In this document: positions 28,466 through 44,475 of the stretch, piece after piece
Numbering within the stretch: position 1 is the stretch's first letter
Layout of the letters: each line of letters starts with the position of its first letter
NCBI RefSeq assembly: GCF_020615385.1
Contig: NZ_JAJAVB010000025.1
Location: forward strand, 457,296 to 521,295
Reading direction: 5' to 3'
DNA from: Jiella soli
GTDB taxonomy: Bacteria; Pseudomonadota; Alphaproteobacteria; Rhizobiales; Rhizobiaceae
Length of the DNA stretch: 64,000 bases
Notes under the pieces: model-generated
Databases searched by the model: none
What the model was told of the DNA's origin: nothing
Seen by the model: the letters and a program-made list of their open reading frames with translations, nothing else
Program-made: the position numbers and the translations under genes

Positions 28466-29902
28466 ATGCCGAACCGCTCCTATCTTCCTGATCCTGGCCG
28501 CTGGATGGCCGTCGCCGTGCCCTCCGGCCTCGCGATCCTGTTGATCGGCGCCCTTGCCTGTCTGCTTCTGGGGATGTCGGTGCGGGAGGCGAATGATCTC
28601 GTCATCCAGCGGGATCGGCACCTGGCGGCATCGATCCTCCAGCAGGCCATCCGGCGCATCGCCCGTGACCAGGAGAGCGTGACCGACTGGGACGAGGCCG
28701 TCCTGCATCTTCATGAGGCCTTCGACCCAGATTGGATCGACGACAATATCGGCCTCTGGATGAACATGTATTTCGGGCACGAGCGGATCGTGGTTCTCGA
28801 CCCGAAGGACCGGCCGATCTATGCCTCGATCGGAACAAGCCGCACCGATCCGGAAGTCTTCGCCGACATCGCGCCGATCGCGCGTCCGATGGTCGCCGAT
28901 GTGCGCGAGGCGCTTGCCAGCGGAAACTGGCGCAGTGCGGATCCCGCCATTCGAAGTCCCGGTGCGAACGACATCGTGGTGGTCGACGGCCATCCGGCGA
29001 TGCTCAGCGTCAAGCCGATCGTTCCATCCACGCAGAAGATCCGGCAGGCCCCTGAGAACGCCTACGTTCATCTGGCGGTCCACTATCTCGACGGCGCCTT
29101 CCTCAAGGAGCTGCAGCAGACCTATCAGTTCGAGGGCGCCCGGTTCTCGTGGCGCAACCAACCGCAGGACGACGAGCTGTCCTTTGCGCTGCGCAACACC
29201 GCCGGGCACGCGATCGGATATCTGATATGGCGGGTGCATCTGCCCGGGGAGGTTCTGGCCGGGCGCATGGTGCCGGCGCTGCTCGCCACCTTGTGCGCGA
29301 TCCTCGTGATCGTCGCTGTTCTCGTCGCGAGCCTGCGCAAAGGCGCCCGCGCTCTGCGGGCGAGCGAGGCCCTGGCCCGCCACCGCGCGTTCCACGACGT
29401 TCTGACGGAACTGCCGAACCGCGCCTTGTTCAACGAGAGGCTGGCGGCCGCCTGCAGAGCGGGGGCCCGCGACACCAGCCTGCTTCTGCTCGACCTCGAC
29501 CGGTTCAAGCAGGTGAACGACACGCTCGGCCATCCGGCGGGCGACGCGTTGATTCGCGTCGTCGGAGCAAGGCTGTGCCGTGTGGCGCCGGACGGGGCGA
29601 CCGTGGCACGGCTCGGCGGCGACGAGTTCGCGATCCTTCTGCCTCGCGCGCGACAGGACGATGCCGTCCGACTGTGCCAGGCGATCATCGAAGCGATCGA
29701 AGCGCCGGTCTTGATCGACGGCACAGCGGCCGAGGTCGGCGTCAGCATCGGCGTCGCTTCGATGCAGGAAGCAGGCACCCCGGAAGCCGTGATACGGCGT
29801 GCCGACCGGGCGCTCTACCGGGCCAAGCGCTCGGGCGGCGGCGTCTCGGTTGCCGATGGCGAAGACGGCGTCCCGGACCTCGCGCATGCGATCGCGGCCT
29901 GA
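28466..29902 (+). CDS. Membrane diguanylate cyclase, CHASE4-like sensor plus GGDEF
   Basis: A 478-residue protein. Two membrane helices (about residues 13-35 and 268-290) bracket a periplasmic sensor domain with WDEAVLHLHE and DNIGLWMNMYF segments, resembling CHASE4. The cytoplasmic GGDEF domain has LLLLDLDRFKQVNDTLGH, an intact signature GGDEF at 384-388, and SIGVA. It should make c-di-GMP. The usual RxxD product-inhibition site just before GGDEF is absent. No EAL domain is present. It follows serA on the same strand after about 190 bases and is probably independent. It is adjacent to the photosynthesis regulator genes, but a functional link is not shown. Confidence 0.88.
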   Translation: MPNRSYLPDPGRWMAVAVPSGLAILLIGALACLLLGMSVREANDLVIQRDRHLAASILQQAIRRIARDQESVTDWDEAVLHLHEAFDPDWIDDNIGLWMNMYFGHERIVVLDPKDRPIYASIGTSRTDPEVFADIAPIARPMVADVREALASGNWRSADPAIRSPGANDIVVVDGHPAMLSVKPIVPSTQKIRQAPENAYVHLAVHYLDGAFLKELQQTYQFEGARFSWRNQPQDDELSFALRNTAGHAIGYLIWRVHLPGEVLAGRMVPALLATLCAILVIVAVLVASLRKGARALRASEALARHRAFHDVLTELPNRALFNERLAAACRAGARDTSLLLLDLDRFKQVNDTLGHPAGDALIRVVGARLCRVAPDGATVARLGGDEFAILLPRARQDDAVRLCQAIIEAIEAPVLIDGTAAEVGVSIGVASMQEAGTPEAVIRRADRALYRAKRSGGGVSVADGEDGVPDLAHAIAA

Positions 29903-30140
29903 CTGCACAGGCGCCTCGGCGTCCTCTCTCGCTGGCATGGCAGGGAGTCGCGTCGATCGCCACACGCCAGCGTCCGCCAGATCATTGAATGGAAGGTAAC
30001 GAGCCACCGGTGGCGCCATGCGCGCCGACGGCATTGTCTTGCCGGGACGAGGGCGATCAGCGGCAGCTTTTGCGCGCAGCGGACGGGTTCCGCGCGATCC
30101 ATGGGGCGCAGAGCGGCCCGCTGAACGGGCGCGGCGGACG

Positions 30141-31565
30141 CTATGCCGGGCTGTCGTCCTGGCCGGGGTCGCCGATATTGTAGCGGCGGAGCTTGGAATA
30201 GAGGCTCTGCCGGCTGAGACCGAGCATCTCGGCCGCCGACGCGCGATTGTTGCGGGTCAGTTCCAGCGCCGCCTCGATGCACAATTGCTCGATGATGTCG
30301 GCGGTTTCCCGGACGATCTCGCGCAGCGGGACGCGGCCGACGAGGCCGGTCATGTCGTTGGCCGAGCGGAAGGGCTCGCTGGGCCCTGGATGGACGGTCA
30401 GCCGCGCCGAGCGCCGGATCGAGAAGCCATAGAAGCGCTTCTCGTTCTGATCGAGCGCGGATCCGGAGACGTCGACCTCGGTCGTGCCGCCATATTGGGT
30501 ATTGAGGACGGTGGAGAAGTTGCGCACGAAGCCGTCGGAATCGATGGCCGTCTTCAAGACGCCGAGCTCCACCCCGCGCCGGCCGATCATCTCGGCGAGC
30601 GAGCGGCCGACGGCCTGGTTGCGTGTCGCGATCTCGGTCAGGTCGAGGAAGCTCTCGTTCACCGCAGTTATGGTGAAGTCCGGATCGACCACCACCATCG
30701 CGTCCGGCGATTCGTGGCCGGCACGCCCGATGAGGTCCGCGGCGTTGGCGGCCAAGCCGTTGCCGGCGCCGGTGAGGAAGCGGACCGACATGCGGCCGGC
30801 TCCGTGCTGGCGGTAGAAGCGGACGGAGACCGGCACCGGTCCGTCGCCGTCGGAAAGCATCAGCTCTCCGCTTTCGGCCTCTCCCGACTTGCGTGCGGCC
30901 GTGAACAGGGCATCGATGTCGCGCAGATCCGACACGGCGACCAGCGCAGCGGCGCTCTGGCCGACGACGCGGCGCCCGTCGATCTCGAACAGGGCACGCG
31001 CCGCCGTGTTCGCCTCGACCACCTTGCGGCTGCCGGCATCGACGATGACGATCGGCTCCGACGCGGTGTCGAACAGGACCCGGTACTGAGCCTCGGCATT
31101 GCGAAGCCGGGCGTAGTCGGTCTCCAGCGCCAGCTGGGTCTCGACCAGTTTCTGCTGCAGGACGGCCATCGTCCTGAGGTCGCGGCCGAGGGCGAGGCGT
31201 GACCCGTCCTTGGACAGCGAGAGGACGGAATAGCTGATCGGCAGGTCAGGCCCGTCCGGCATTGGATGGTTGATCTCGCGGCGGGCAGGGGCATCTTCGC
31301 CGGACCGCTCCGTGAGCAGGCGCTGCACCTTCTGGCGACTCTCCACGGTGACGATATCGACGAATTTCTCGCCGATCCACCGCTTCTGGGCATCGTCGAA
31401 GAGATCCGGCTCGCGAATGGCGACGTCGATCACCGTGCCGGTCTTGTCGAGCAGCAGCGCGACATCCGTCGACGCTGTGACCATGGTGGCAACGAGTGCC
31501 GCCTCCAGGTTGGCGAAGGAACGGCCCGGATCGGAAAAGGATCGGCCGGCACTGGGATGGTTCAT
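30141..31565 (-). CDS. ppsR: Photosynthesis regulator PpsR (PAS-PAS-HTH)
   Basis: A 474-residue transcriptional regulator. An N-terminal domain is followed by PAS domains (around 150-260 and 275-380) and a C-terminal Fis-type helix-turn-helix (NNRASAAEMLGLSRQSLYSKLRRY). PpsR/CrtJ represses bch, crt and light-harvesting genes by binding TGT-N12-ACA boxes, several of which occur in this window. The protein contains a single cysteine, Cys429 (IIEQLCIEAAL), just before the recognition helices, the position of the redox Cys in other PpsR proteins. It lacks a second Cys for an intramolecular disulfide. It lies downstream of ppaA on the same strand, 42 bases apart. Confidence 0.94.
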   Translation of the reverse strand: MNHPSAGRSFSDPGRSFANLEAALVATMVTASTDVALLLDKTGTVIDVAIREPDLFDDAQKRWIGEKFVDIVTVESRQKVQRLLTERSGEDAPARREINHPMPDGPDLPISYSVLSLSKDGSRLALGRDLRTMAVLQQKLVETQLALETDYARLRNAEAQYRVLFDTASEPIVIVDAGSRKVVEANTAARALFEIDGRRVVGQSAAALVAVSDLRDIDALFTAARKSGEAESGELMLSDGDGPVPVSVRFYRQHGAGRMSVRFLTGAGNGLAANAADLIGRAGHESPDAMVVVDPDFTITAVNESFLDLTEIATRNQAVGRSLAEMIGRRGVELGVLKTAIDSDGFVRNFSTVLNTQYGGTTEVDVSGSALDQNEKRFYGFSIRRSARLTVHPGPSEPFRSANDMTGLVGRVPLREIVRETADIIEQLCIEAALELTRNNRASAAEMLGLSRQSLYSKLRRYNIGDPGQDDSPA

Positions 31566-31607
31566 TCCGATGACACCCGCTCTCTCAGGCCTCGCTCCCT
31601 TCAGGCC

Positions 31608-32435
31608 TCACCGCTTCGCGCGAGAAATCCGCCTCCCGTGCGGGCAAAGGAGATCAGCGCTCGCCACTGCCGCACGAGCATTGGTCTCGATCAAATCGGC
31701 TCCGTAGCCATCTAATGGCATTTCGCCCTCTGCGAAAGCCCATCCGCCGAGAAAGATGCGCATTTCGGACGACATGGTTGCGGAACGCAGAGCCTCGACC
31801 TGATCGCCGAGAGCAGGCAGGAAGCGCTCGCTGCCGACGCTGAGGCCGACGGCGTCAAAGGGGCGGCGATCGACCTGTGCGCACAGATCGTCCAGGGTGG
31901 CGGTGATCTCGACGGCGACGCTCCAGCCGGCCTTGAGAAACAGTTCCGCCAGCACGAACAGGCCGAAGGTGTGCTGCTCGCCGGGAACCGCTGCCAGAAG
32001 CAGGCTCCGCTCGCCGTAGCCGGACGCGCTTTCGTGGTCGCGCAGCATGCCAAGTGCCCTCAGCATCTGCTGCAGCCGCGCCGACTTCGCCGTCACTTCG
32101 ACGAAGCTCATCCGGTCGTCGGACCACAGCTCGCCGATGTGGCGGATCGCGGGTGCCATGATCTCGAGCAGGATCGTCTCGAGGTTCATGCCACTGTCAC
32201 GCAACTGCAGGAGGTGGTCCCACTGCGAGTCCCGACTCTCCGACAGAACCAGCCCGAGAAAACGATCCGCCTCGTTGTTCCGCTGGAATTGGGGGAGGCG
32301 GTTCTTCAGGGCCGGCCCCGGGTCGACGTCGCCGCAATGAGCGGCGTAGAGCCGAGGAATGACCTGCGCGACGATGGTCTCCGAGAGGCATCGCTCCCAA
32401 CGGCCGCCATCCGATTTGTCAATATTTCTGGACAT
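31608..32435 (-). CDS. ppaA: PpaA/AerR-type cobalamin-binding antirepressor
   Basis: A 275-residue regulator related to PpaA/AerR, which bind cobalamin and modulate PpsR/CrtJ in response to light and oxygen. The helical cap has HIGELWSDDRMSFVEVTAKSARLQQ, and the B12-binding Rossmann part has PGEQHTFGLFVLAE and GLSVGSERFLPAL. The start is uncertain. The ATG at 32435 fits the family N-terminus but has no good Shine-Dalgarno, and in-frame ATGs at 32465, 32492 and 32504 would extend it. A perfect PpsR box (32417-32434) overlaps the proposed first codons. It is transcribed with ppsR and is divergent from bchF. Confidence 0.87.
   Translation of the reverse strand: MSRNIDKSDGGRWERCLSETIVAQVIPRLYAAHCGDVDPGPALKNRLPQFQRNNEADRFLGLVLSESRDSQWDHLLQLRDSGMNLETILLEIMAPAIRHIGELWSDDRMSFVEVTAKSARLQQMLRALGMLRDHESASGYGERSLLLAAVPGEQHTFGLFVLAELFLKAGWSVAVEITATLDDLCAQVDRRPFDAVGLSVGSERFLPALGDQVEALRSATMSSEMRIFLGGWAFAEGEMPLDGYGADLIETNARAAVASADLLCPHGRRISRAKR
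32417..32434. promoter_or_regulatory. Consensus PpsR operator at ppaA/bchF
   Basis: TGTCAATATTTCTGGACA matches the palindrome TGTC-N10-GACA exactly. It lies over the proposed ppaA start and about 280 bases upstream of bchF. It suggests autoregulation of ppaA-ppsR by PpsR, with possible control of bchF. Confidence 0.8.
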
Positions 32436-32647
32436 GTCGACAGCCGGAGACGGTGATGGGTGCATCCTCCGCGTCGACCGTTCCGCTTGCATTGTTCCTG
32501 CCATCGGTCTGGTCCTCCGGCCCCCCGGCCTTGTCGGGATGAGGCGCGTTTCCGCCCTTCCGGGGAAACTGCGACGGCGTGCCGAGCGCTGTCCATAGAC
32601 TGTCTCCCAATTTTAGATCGATTGCAATCCGGTTGGACGAGCATGCC

Positions 32648-32665
32648 TGTAAATATGGATGGACG
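32648..32665. promoter_or_regulatory. Near-consensus PpsR box upstream of bchF
   Basis: TGTAAATATGGATGGACG fits TGT-N12-AC(A) with one mismatch in the last base. It lies 48 bases before the bchF ATG, close to a likely promoter. It could pair with the perfect box 213 bases upstream. Confidence 0.5.
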
Positions 32666-32712
32666 TCAATTTGACTTGACACTTCCACACCCATGGCCGC
32701 AGACTTCCGTCC

Positions 32713-34568
<1,856 letters not shown>

Positions 34569-34581
34569 AGGGGAGGGCGCC

Positions 34582-36163
34582 ATGCAGCTGACCGTCTGGA
34601 CCTATGAGGGACCGCCGCATGTCGGGGCCATGCGCGTCGCGACTGCGATGGAAGGCGTCCACTACGTCCTCCACGCGCCGCAGGGCGACACCTATGCGGA
34701 TCTCCTCTTCACCATGATCGAGCGGCGCGACAAGCGCCCGCCGGTGACCTACACGACCTTCGAGGCCCGCGATCTCGGCACGGACACGGCCGCGCTGTTC
34801 CAGCGGACGCTCAAGGACGCCCATGACCGCTTTCGTCCGCAGGCGATGCTGGTCGGGGCCTCCTGCACGGCCGAGCTGATCCAGGACGATCCTGCCGGCC
34901 TCGCCAAGGCCGCGAACCTGCCCGTGCCGGTGATCCCGCTGGAACTGCCCTCCTATCAGCGCAAGGAGAATTGGGGCGCGGCGGAGACGTTCTACCAGAT
35001 CGTCCGAACGCTGGCGGGAGCGGTCAAGGAGCGCCCTGGCGACGAACCTGCGACGCGTCGGTCCGGCGCCCGCCCCACCTGCAACATCCTCGGCCCCACG
35101 GCCCTCGGCTTTCGCCATCGCGACGACGTCGCCGAGATCACCAGGCTGCTCGGCGAGATCGGTGTCGACGTAAATGTCGTGGCACCGCTCGGCGCCTCGC
35201 CTGCCGACATCGCCCGCCTCGGCGCGGCGGACTTCAACGTCGTCCTCTATCCCGAGATCGCCGGGGTCGCGGCGAAATGGCTGAAGCGGACCTTCGGCCA
35301 GGCGTTCACCACGGTCGTTCCGATCGGCCATGGCGCGACGCGGGACTTCGTGGCCGAGGTCCGCCGTCTCGCGGGCCTGCCGGAGGCCGAGGTGGCGGTC
35401 GCCGCGAAGCCCGCCTCGAACCTGCCCTGGTTCTCGCGCTCGGTCGATTCCAACTACCTCACCGGCAAGCGGGTCTTCGTCTTCGGCGACGCCACCCATG
35501 CGCTCGCAGCGGCACGCGTGGCGACCGAGGAGTTCGGCTTCACGCTCGTCGGGCTCGGCACATATTCGCGCGAATTTGCCCGCGACATTCGCGCCGCCGC
35601 CGAGGGCTATGGCGTCGAGCCGCTGATTTCCGACGATTATCTCGACATCGAACAGGCGATCGTCGCCGCCCAGCCCGAACTCGTGCTCGGCACGCAGATG
35701 GAGCGCCACATCGCCAAGCGGCTGGGCATCGCCTGCGCCGTCATCTCGGCTCCTGTCCACGTGCAGGACTATCCGGCACGATACTCGCCGCAAATGGGCT
35801 TCGAGGGCGCCAACGTCCTCTGGGACACATGGGTGCGTCCGCTGGTGATGGGCCTCGAGGAACATCTCCTCGGCATGTTCCGCGACGATTTCGAGTTTCA
35901 CGACGAGGCCAAGCCCTCGCATCTGGGATCCGGCGCACGGATCGCGGCCGAGCCGCATGCAGACACCGCCATGGCGGCCGCGATGGCCGCCAAGGGCGCC
36001 CCGGCGGATGCCGGCGATGCCGAGCTGATCAGCCTCGGCTGGCTGAGCGAGGCCGAGGCCGAGCTGAAAAAGATTCCCTTCTTCGTGCGCGGCAAGGCCC
36101 GCCGCAACACCGAGAAATTCGCCGCCGAGCGGGGTCTTTCGGAGATCACCGTGGAGACGCTCT

Positions 36164-36192
<29 letters not shown>
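34582..36192 (+). CDS. bchB: Light-independent protochlorophyllide reductase subunit B
   Basis: A 536-residue NifK-like catalytic subunit that with BchN reduces ring D of protochlorophyllide. It begins [20 protein letters not shown], with [15 protein letters not shown] and the C-terminal helical extension with [24 protein letters not shown]. The ATG at 34582 has GGGGAGGG upstream. The 3' end overlaps bchH by 29 bases. Confidence 0.96.
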
Positions 36193-40833
<4,641 letters not shown>

Positions 40834-40840
40834 TCAGGCC

Positions 40841-41545
40841 ATGAGCGAGATCCTTCCCTACGAGATCCGGCGCGGCGAGATCGAGACCTATTTCGACCGC
40901 ACGGCCTCCGACGCCTGGAAGCGGCTCACCTCCGACGCGCCGCTCGGCCGTATCCGGGCGAGTGTCCGGGCGGGCCGCGAGGCGATGCGGGACTTCCTGC
41001 TCTCGCTCCTGCCGCAGGACCTCACCGGGCTTTGCGTCCTCGATGCCGGTTGCGGCACCGGGGCGCTTTCGATCGCGATGGCGAAGCGTGGTGCCAGGGT
41101 CGTTGCCATCGACCTGTCGCAGACCCTCGTCGCGCATGGTCGCGAACTCGCCGCCGCCGCCGGTCTTTCGGACGCGATCCGCTTTGCGAGCGGCGACATG
41201 CTGGCGGGCGGCCACGGTCGCTTCGACCATGTGGTGCTGATGGATTCCCTCATCCATTACGAGCCCAACGACGCCATGGCCGCGCTGGCGAGCCTTTCCG
41301 CCCGCACGACCCGCTCGATCCTCTTCACCGTCGCGCCGAAGACGCCAATGCTCCAGATGATGCACAGGACCGGCCGGCTGTTTCCTCGCGGCGACCGGGC
41401 CCCGGCCATCGTGCCGGTGGCGACCGGCCGCTTGCGCGAGCGTCTGGAGGCGCATCCAGGCCTTGCCGGCTGGGAGGTCGGAGCGGAGCGCCGCATCGCC
41501 AGCGTCTTCTACAAGTCCCACGGCATGGAGTTCGTCCGCTCATGA
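40841..41545 (+). CDS. bchM: Mg-protoporphyrin IX methyltransferase BchM
   Basis: A 234-residue SAM-dependent enzyme methylating the ring-C propionate of Mg-protoporphyrin IX. The N-terminus YFDRTASDAWKRLTSDAPLGRIRASVRAG is family-specific, and the SAM loop is VLDAGCGTGALSIAMA. Its product is the substrate of AcsF, encoded in the same operon. The stop overlaps lhaA (ATGA). Confidence 0.95.
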   Translation: MSEILPYEIRRGEIETYFDRTASDAWKRLTSDAPLGRIRASVRAGREAMRDFLLSLLPQDLTGLCVLDAGCGTGALSIAMAKRGARVVAIDLSQTLVAHGRELAAAAGLSDAIRFASGDMLAGGHGRFDHVVLMDSLIHYEPNDAMAALASLSARTTRSILFTVAPKTPMLQMMHRTGRLFPRGDRAPAIVPVATGRLRERLEAHPGLAGWEVGAERRIASVFYKSHGMEFVRS

Positions 41546-42975
41546 GCGCGATCGGCCGCAAGATCGTCACCTTCGATCTCCTCGCCCGGACCTTCGTTCC
41601 CTTCGCCGATGCGGCGACCGCGGAACTGCCGCTCGGCCGGCTGTTCCGCCTCTCGCTGTTCCAGATCTCGGTCGGCATCACGCTGGTGCTGCTCGGCGGG
41701 ACGCTGAACCGCGTGATGGCGGTGGAACTCGGAATCCCGGTCTCGGTCATCGCGGTCGCGATGGCGCTGCCGCTCGTCGCAGCGCCGGCGCGCGCGCTGA
41801 TCGGCTTCAAGTCGGACACGCACCGGTCCTATCTCGGCTGGCGCCGCGTTCCCTTCATGTGGTTCGGCTCGCTGATCCAGTTCGGCGGCCTGGCGGTGAT
41901 GCCGTTCTCGCTGCTTCTCCTGGCCGAGGCCCGGCCCGGGACCATGGTCTATGGCGAAGCCGGCATGACGCTCGCCTTCCTGATGGTGGGCTTCGGTCTG
42001 CACACGACGCAGACGGCGGGGCTCGCCCTGGCGACGGACCTCGCCCCGGAGGAAAAGCGTCCCCGCGTCGTCGCCATGCTCTACACCATGCTCCTCGTCG
42101 GCATGGTGGGCGGGGCGATCGTCATCGGACGGCTGCTCCAGGATTTCTCGACGCTGCGGCTGATCCAGGTGCTGCAGGGTTCGGCGCTGGTGACGATAGC
42201 GCTCACCGGCATCTCCATGTGGAAGCAGGAGCCGCGCCGCCGCGACATCGCCCCCTCGGGCGCAGCGCGTCAGACCTTCGGCGAGGCCTTCGCGATCTTC
42301 CGCAGGCAGCCCGGCCTCACCCGGCTGCTCGCGGTGCTCGCCGTGGGAACCGCCGCCTTCGGCATGCAGGACGTCCTTCTCGAGCCCTATGGCGGGGCCG
42401 TGCTGCATATGGGCGTCGGATCGACGACGCTGCTGACCGCGCTGTTCGCCGCCGGCAGCCTTCTCGGCTACGTCCTGTCGGCCCGGCTTCTGGGGCGTGG
42501 CGGCAATCCGCATGTCGTCGCCGCACTCGGTCTGATGCTGGGCGTTCCAGGCTTCCTGGCGGTGCTCCTGTCGTCGCCCTTCGCCTCCATCGCCGTGTTC
42601 TGCCTCGGCACGGCGATGATCGGGCTCGGCAGCGGCCTCTTCGCCGTCTCCATGCTGATCTCGGCGATGGGCCTCGTCACCGAAGGGCGCGGCGGCATGG
42701 CGCTCGGCGCCTGGAGCGCCGTCCAGGCGATGGCGCTCGGCATCGCCGTCGCCTGCGGCGGTTTCATCCGCGACGGCGTCGGCGTGCTGGTCGATGCCGC
42801 TTGGCTTGGCCCGGCCTTCGCCACGCCCGCGGCCGGCTATTGCGTCGTCTATGCGACGGAGATCGGCCTCGTCTTCGCGGCGCTCGCGGTCCTCGGGCCG
42901 CTCGTCAAACCGCAACGCATCCAGCCGCGGCCGGCGCCCGCCCGACGCTTCGGCATCGCTGACCTTCCCAACTGA
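41542..42975 (+). CDS. lhaA: LhaA/PucC-family light-harvesting 1 assembly protein
   Basis: A 477-residue MFS-type membrane protein with about 12 helices of the bacteriochlorophyll delivery (BCD/PucC) family. It starts FDLLARTFVPFADAATAELPLGRLFRLSLFQ and includes GGTLNRVMAVELG and ARALIGFKSDTHRSYLGWRRVP. Family members aid LH1 assembly or bacteriochlorophyll delivery. Its position between bchM and puhA is the classical one for lhaA. An in-frame extension upstream of 41542 lies inside bchM and is discarded. Confidence 0.94.
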   Translation: MSAIGRKIVTFDLLARTFVPFADAATAELPLGRLFRLSLFQISVGITLVLLGGTLNRVMAVELGIPVSVIAVAMALPLVAAPARALIGFKSDTHRSYLGWRRVPFMWFGSLIQFGGLAVMPFSLLLLAEARPGTMVYGEAGMTLAFLMVGFGLHTTQTAGLALATDLAPEEKRPRVVAMLYTMLLVGMVGGAIVIGRLLQDFSTLRLIQVLQGSALVTIALTGISMWKQEPRRRDIAPSGAARQTFGEAFAIFRRQPGLTRLLAVLAVGTAAFGMQDVLLEPYGGAVLHMGVGSTTLLTALFAAGSLLGYVLSARLLGRGGNPHVVAALGLMLGVPGFLAVLLSSPFASIAVFCLGTAMIGLGSGLFAVSMLISAMGLVTEGRGGMALGAWSAVQAMALGIAVACGGFIRDGVGVLVDAAWLGPAFATPAAGYCVVYATEIGLVFAALAVLGPLVKPQRIQPRPAPARRFGIADLPN

Positions 42976-42999
42976 GATCGAGAATAGGGAGCGACTTTC

Positions 43000-43785
43000 A
43001 TGCCTGGATACAGCTTTACCGAGCAGCTCGACATTCCGCTGCTGCTCGTCATGTTGTTCTTCCTGTTCTTTCTCGGCCTGGTCTATCACCTGCGCCAGGA
43101 GGACAAGCGGGAAGGCTATCCGCTCGAGAGCGATCGCACCGACCGCTCGGGCGGCCGGGTTCCGGTGGTCGGCTTCCCGCCGCTGCCCTCGCCCAAGGTG
43201 TTCCGCCTGATGCATGGCGGGCAGACGGTGGTGCCGCGTCCCCATCGCGACCGCGAACTCAATGCCTTTCCGGCCTACGAATTCCCCGGCGCGCCTCTGA
43301 TGCCGGCCGGCGACCCGCTGCTCGATGGCATCGGCCCCGCCTCCTACGCCCTGAAGGCGGACACGCCGGACCTCACCGTCGATGGTTCGCTGAAGCTGGT
43401 GCCGATGCGGAACCATCCGCACTACTACATCGAGGAGACCGACCCGAACCCGATCGGCATGACGGTGGTCTCCCGCGACGGCCTCGTCGTCGGCACGGTC
43501 GCCGACATCTGGATCAACTCGCACGAATACTTCGTCCGCTATCTCGAGGTCGAGACCAATGTCGAAGCCGGCGCCCGGCGCGTGATGGCGCCGGTGGCGT
43601 TCGCCAACATCAAGAGCGGGCGCCGCGAGGTCCATTTCTCGTCGCTGACGCGGCCTCAGTTCTCGCGCATTCCGGCACTCGCGAGCGACGACAAGATCAC
43701 CATGCGCGAGGAAGATCGCATCAATGGCTATTTCGCCGGCGGCGCCTTCTATGACGGCTCGCCCATTCAGGATGCCCTGTCATGA
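43000..43785 (+). CDS. puhA: Photosynthetic reaction centre H subunit PuhA
   Basis: A 261-residue protein with one N-terminal helix (about residues 11-30: LDIPLLLVMLFFLFFLGLVY) and a cytoplasmic PRC-barrel domain with GDPLLDGIGPASYA and DGLVVGTVADIWINS. It caps the L/M core and controls proton delivery to QB. The stop overlaps puhB (ATGA). Confidence 0.97.
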   Translation: MPGYSFTEQLDIPLLLVMLFFLFFLGLVYHLRQEDKREGYPLESDRTDRSGGRVPVVGFPPLPSPKVFRLMHGGQTVVPRPHRDRELNAFPAYEFPGAPLMPAGDPLLDGIGPASYALKADTPDLTVDGSLKLVPMRNHPHYYIEETDPNPIGMTVVSRDGLVVGTVADIWINSHEYFVRYLEVETNVEAGARRVMAPVAFANIKSGRREVHFSSLTRPQFSRIPALASDDKITMREEDRINGYFAGGAFYDGSPIQDALS

Positions 43786-44447
43786 CCGAACAGCTCGACG
43801 AATTCGACCACATCAAACCCGTCGTCGAGGCGGGCGAACTCCCCGAGGGCGAGCGGATCCTCTGGCAGGCGCAGCCCGATTGGTGGCGACTGGCGCTCTC
43901 TGCCTTCCGGCTCAAATACGTGGTGGCGGTGTATCTGACGCTGGCGCTGTGGCGGGTGGGAGCGACCCATCACGACACGGGCTCCTGGGCGGAAGGCTTC
44001 GCGCACGCTTCGACCATGCTGCCGGCGCTGGCGGCCGGTACGCTTCTGGCGATGCTCCTGTCGTTCCTGATGGCCCGCTCGACGAGCTTCACCCTCACCG
44101 ACCGTCGTCTCGTCCTGCGCTTCGGCGTGGCGCTGCCGACGCAGCTGAACATTCCGCTGAAGGACGTCGACCATGCCGCGGTCAGGGTCAATTCCGACGG
44201 CAGCGGCGACATCCCGCTGACGCTGCCGAAGAAGGGCCGCCCGTCCTACTTCCAGCTCTGGCCCTTCGCCCGGCCTCTGAAGCTCGTCTCCGCCCAGCCG
44301 ATGCTGCGCGCCGTGCCGAACGCAGCCGAGGCGGCCAATCTCATCGCCGGGGCGCTCGCCGCCTCGCAAGGCGGACGGCGGGTCACCGTCGCCGAGCAGC
44401 GCGTCGCTCCCGCCGGCCTTCGTGCCGGCCGGACGGCGGCAGTCTGA
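43782..44447 (+). CDS. puhB: Photosynthetic complex assembly protein PuhB
   Basis: A 221-residue membrane protein with two to three helices and a PH-like (bPH2) segment (SFTLTDRRLVLRFGVALPTQLNIPLKDVD). PuhB assists reaction-centre assembly, probably acting on PuhA. Its place after puhA and before puhC is standard. The C-terminal 30 residues are Ala/Arg-rich and not conserved. Confidence 0.93.
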   Translation: MTEQLDEFDHIKPVVEAGELPEGERILWQAQPDWWRLALSAFRLKYVVAVYLTLALWRVGATHHDTGSWAEGFAHASTMLPALAAGTLLAMLLSFLMARSTSFTLTDRRLVLRFGVALPTQLNIPLKDVDHAAVRVNSDGSGDIPLTLPKKGRPSYFQLWPFARPLKLVSAQPMLRAVPNAAEAANLIAGALAASQGGRRVTVAEQRVAPAGLRAGRTAAV

Positions 44448-44475
44448 CACTGCGGAACAGCACAGGGAGGCGGCC

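Noticed and set aside
28466-29902. A photosynthesis light sensor role for the GGDEF protein next to ppsR
   Set aside because: There is no bilin-, flavin- or BLUF-type domain; the sensor resembles CHASE4 and the adjacency alone is weak evidence.
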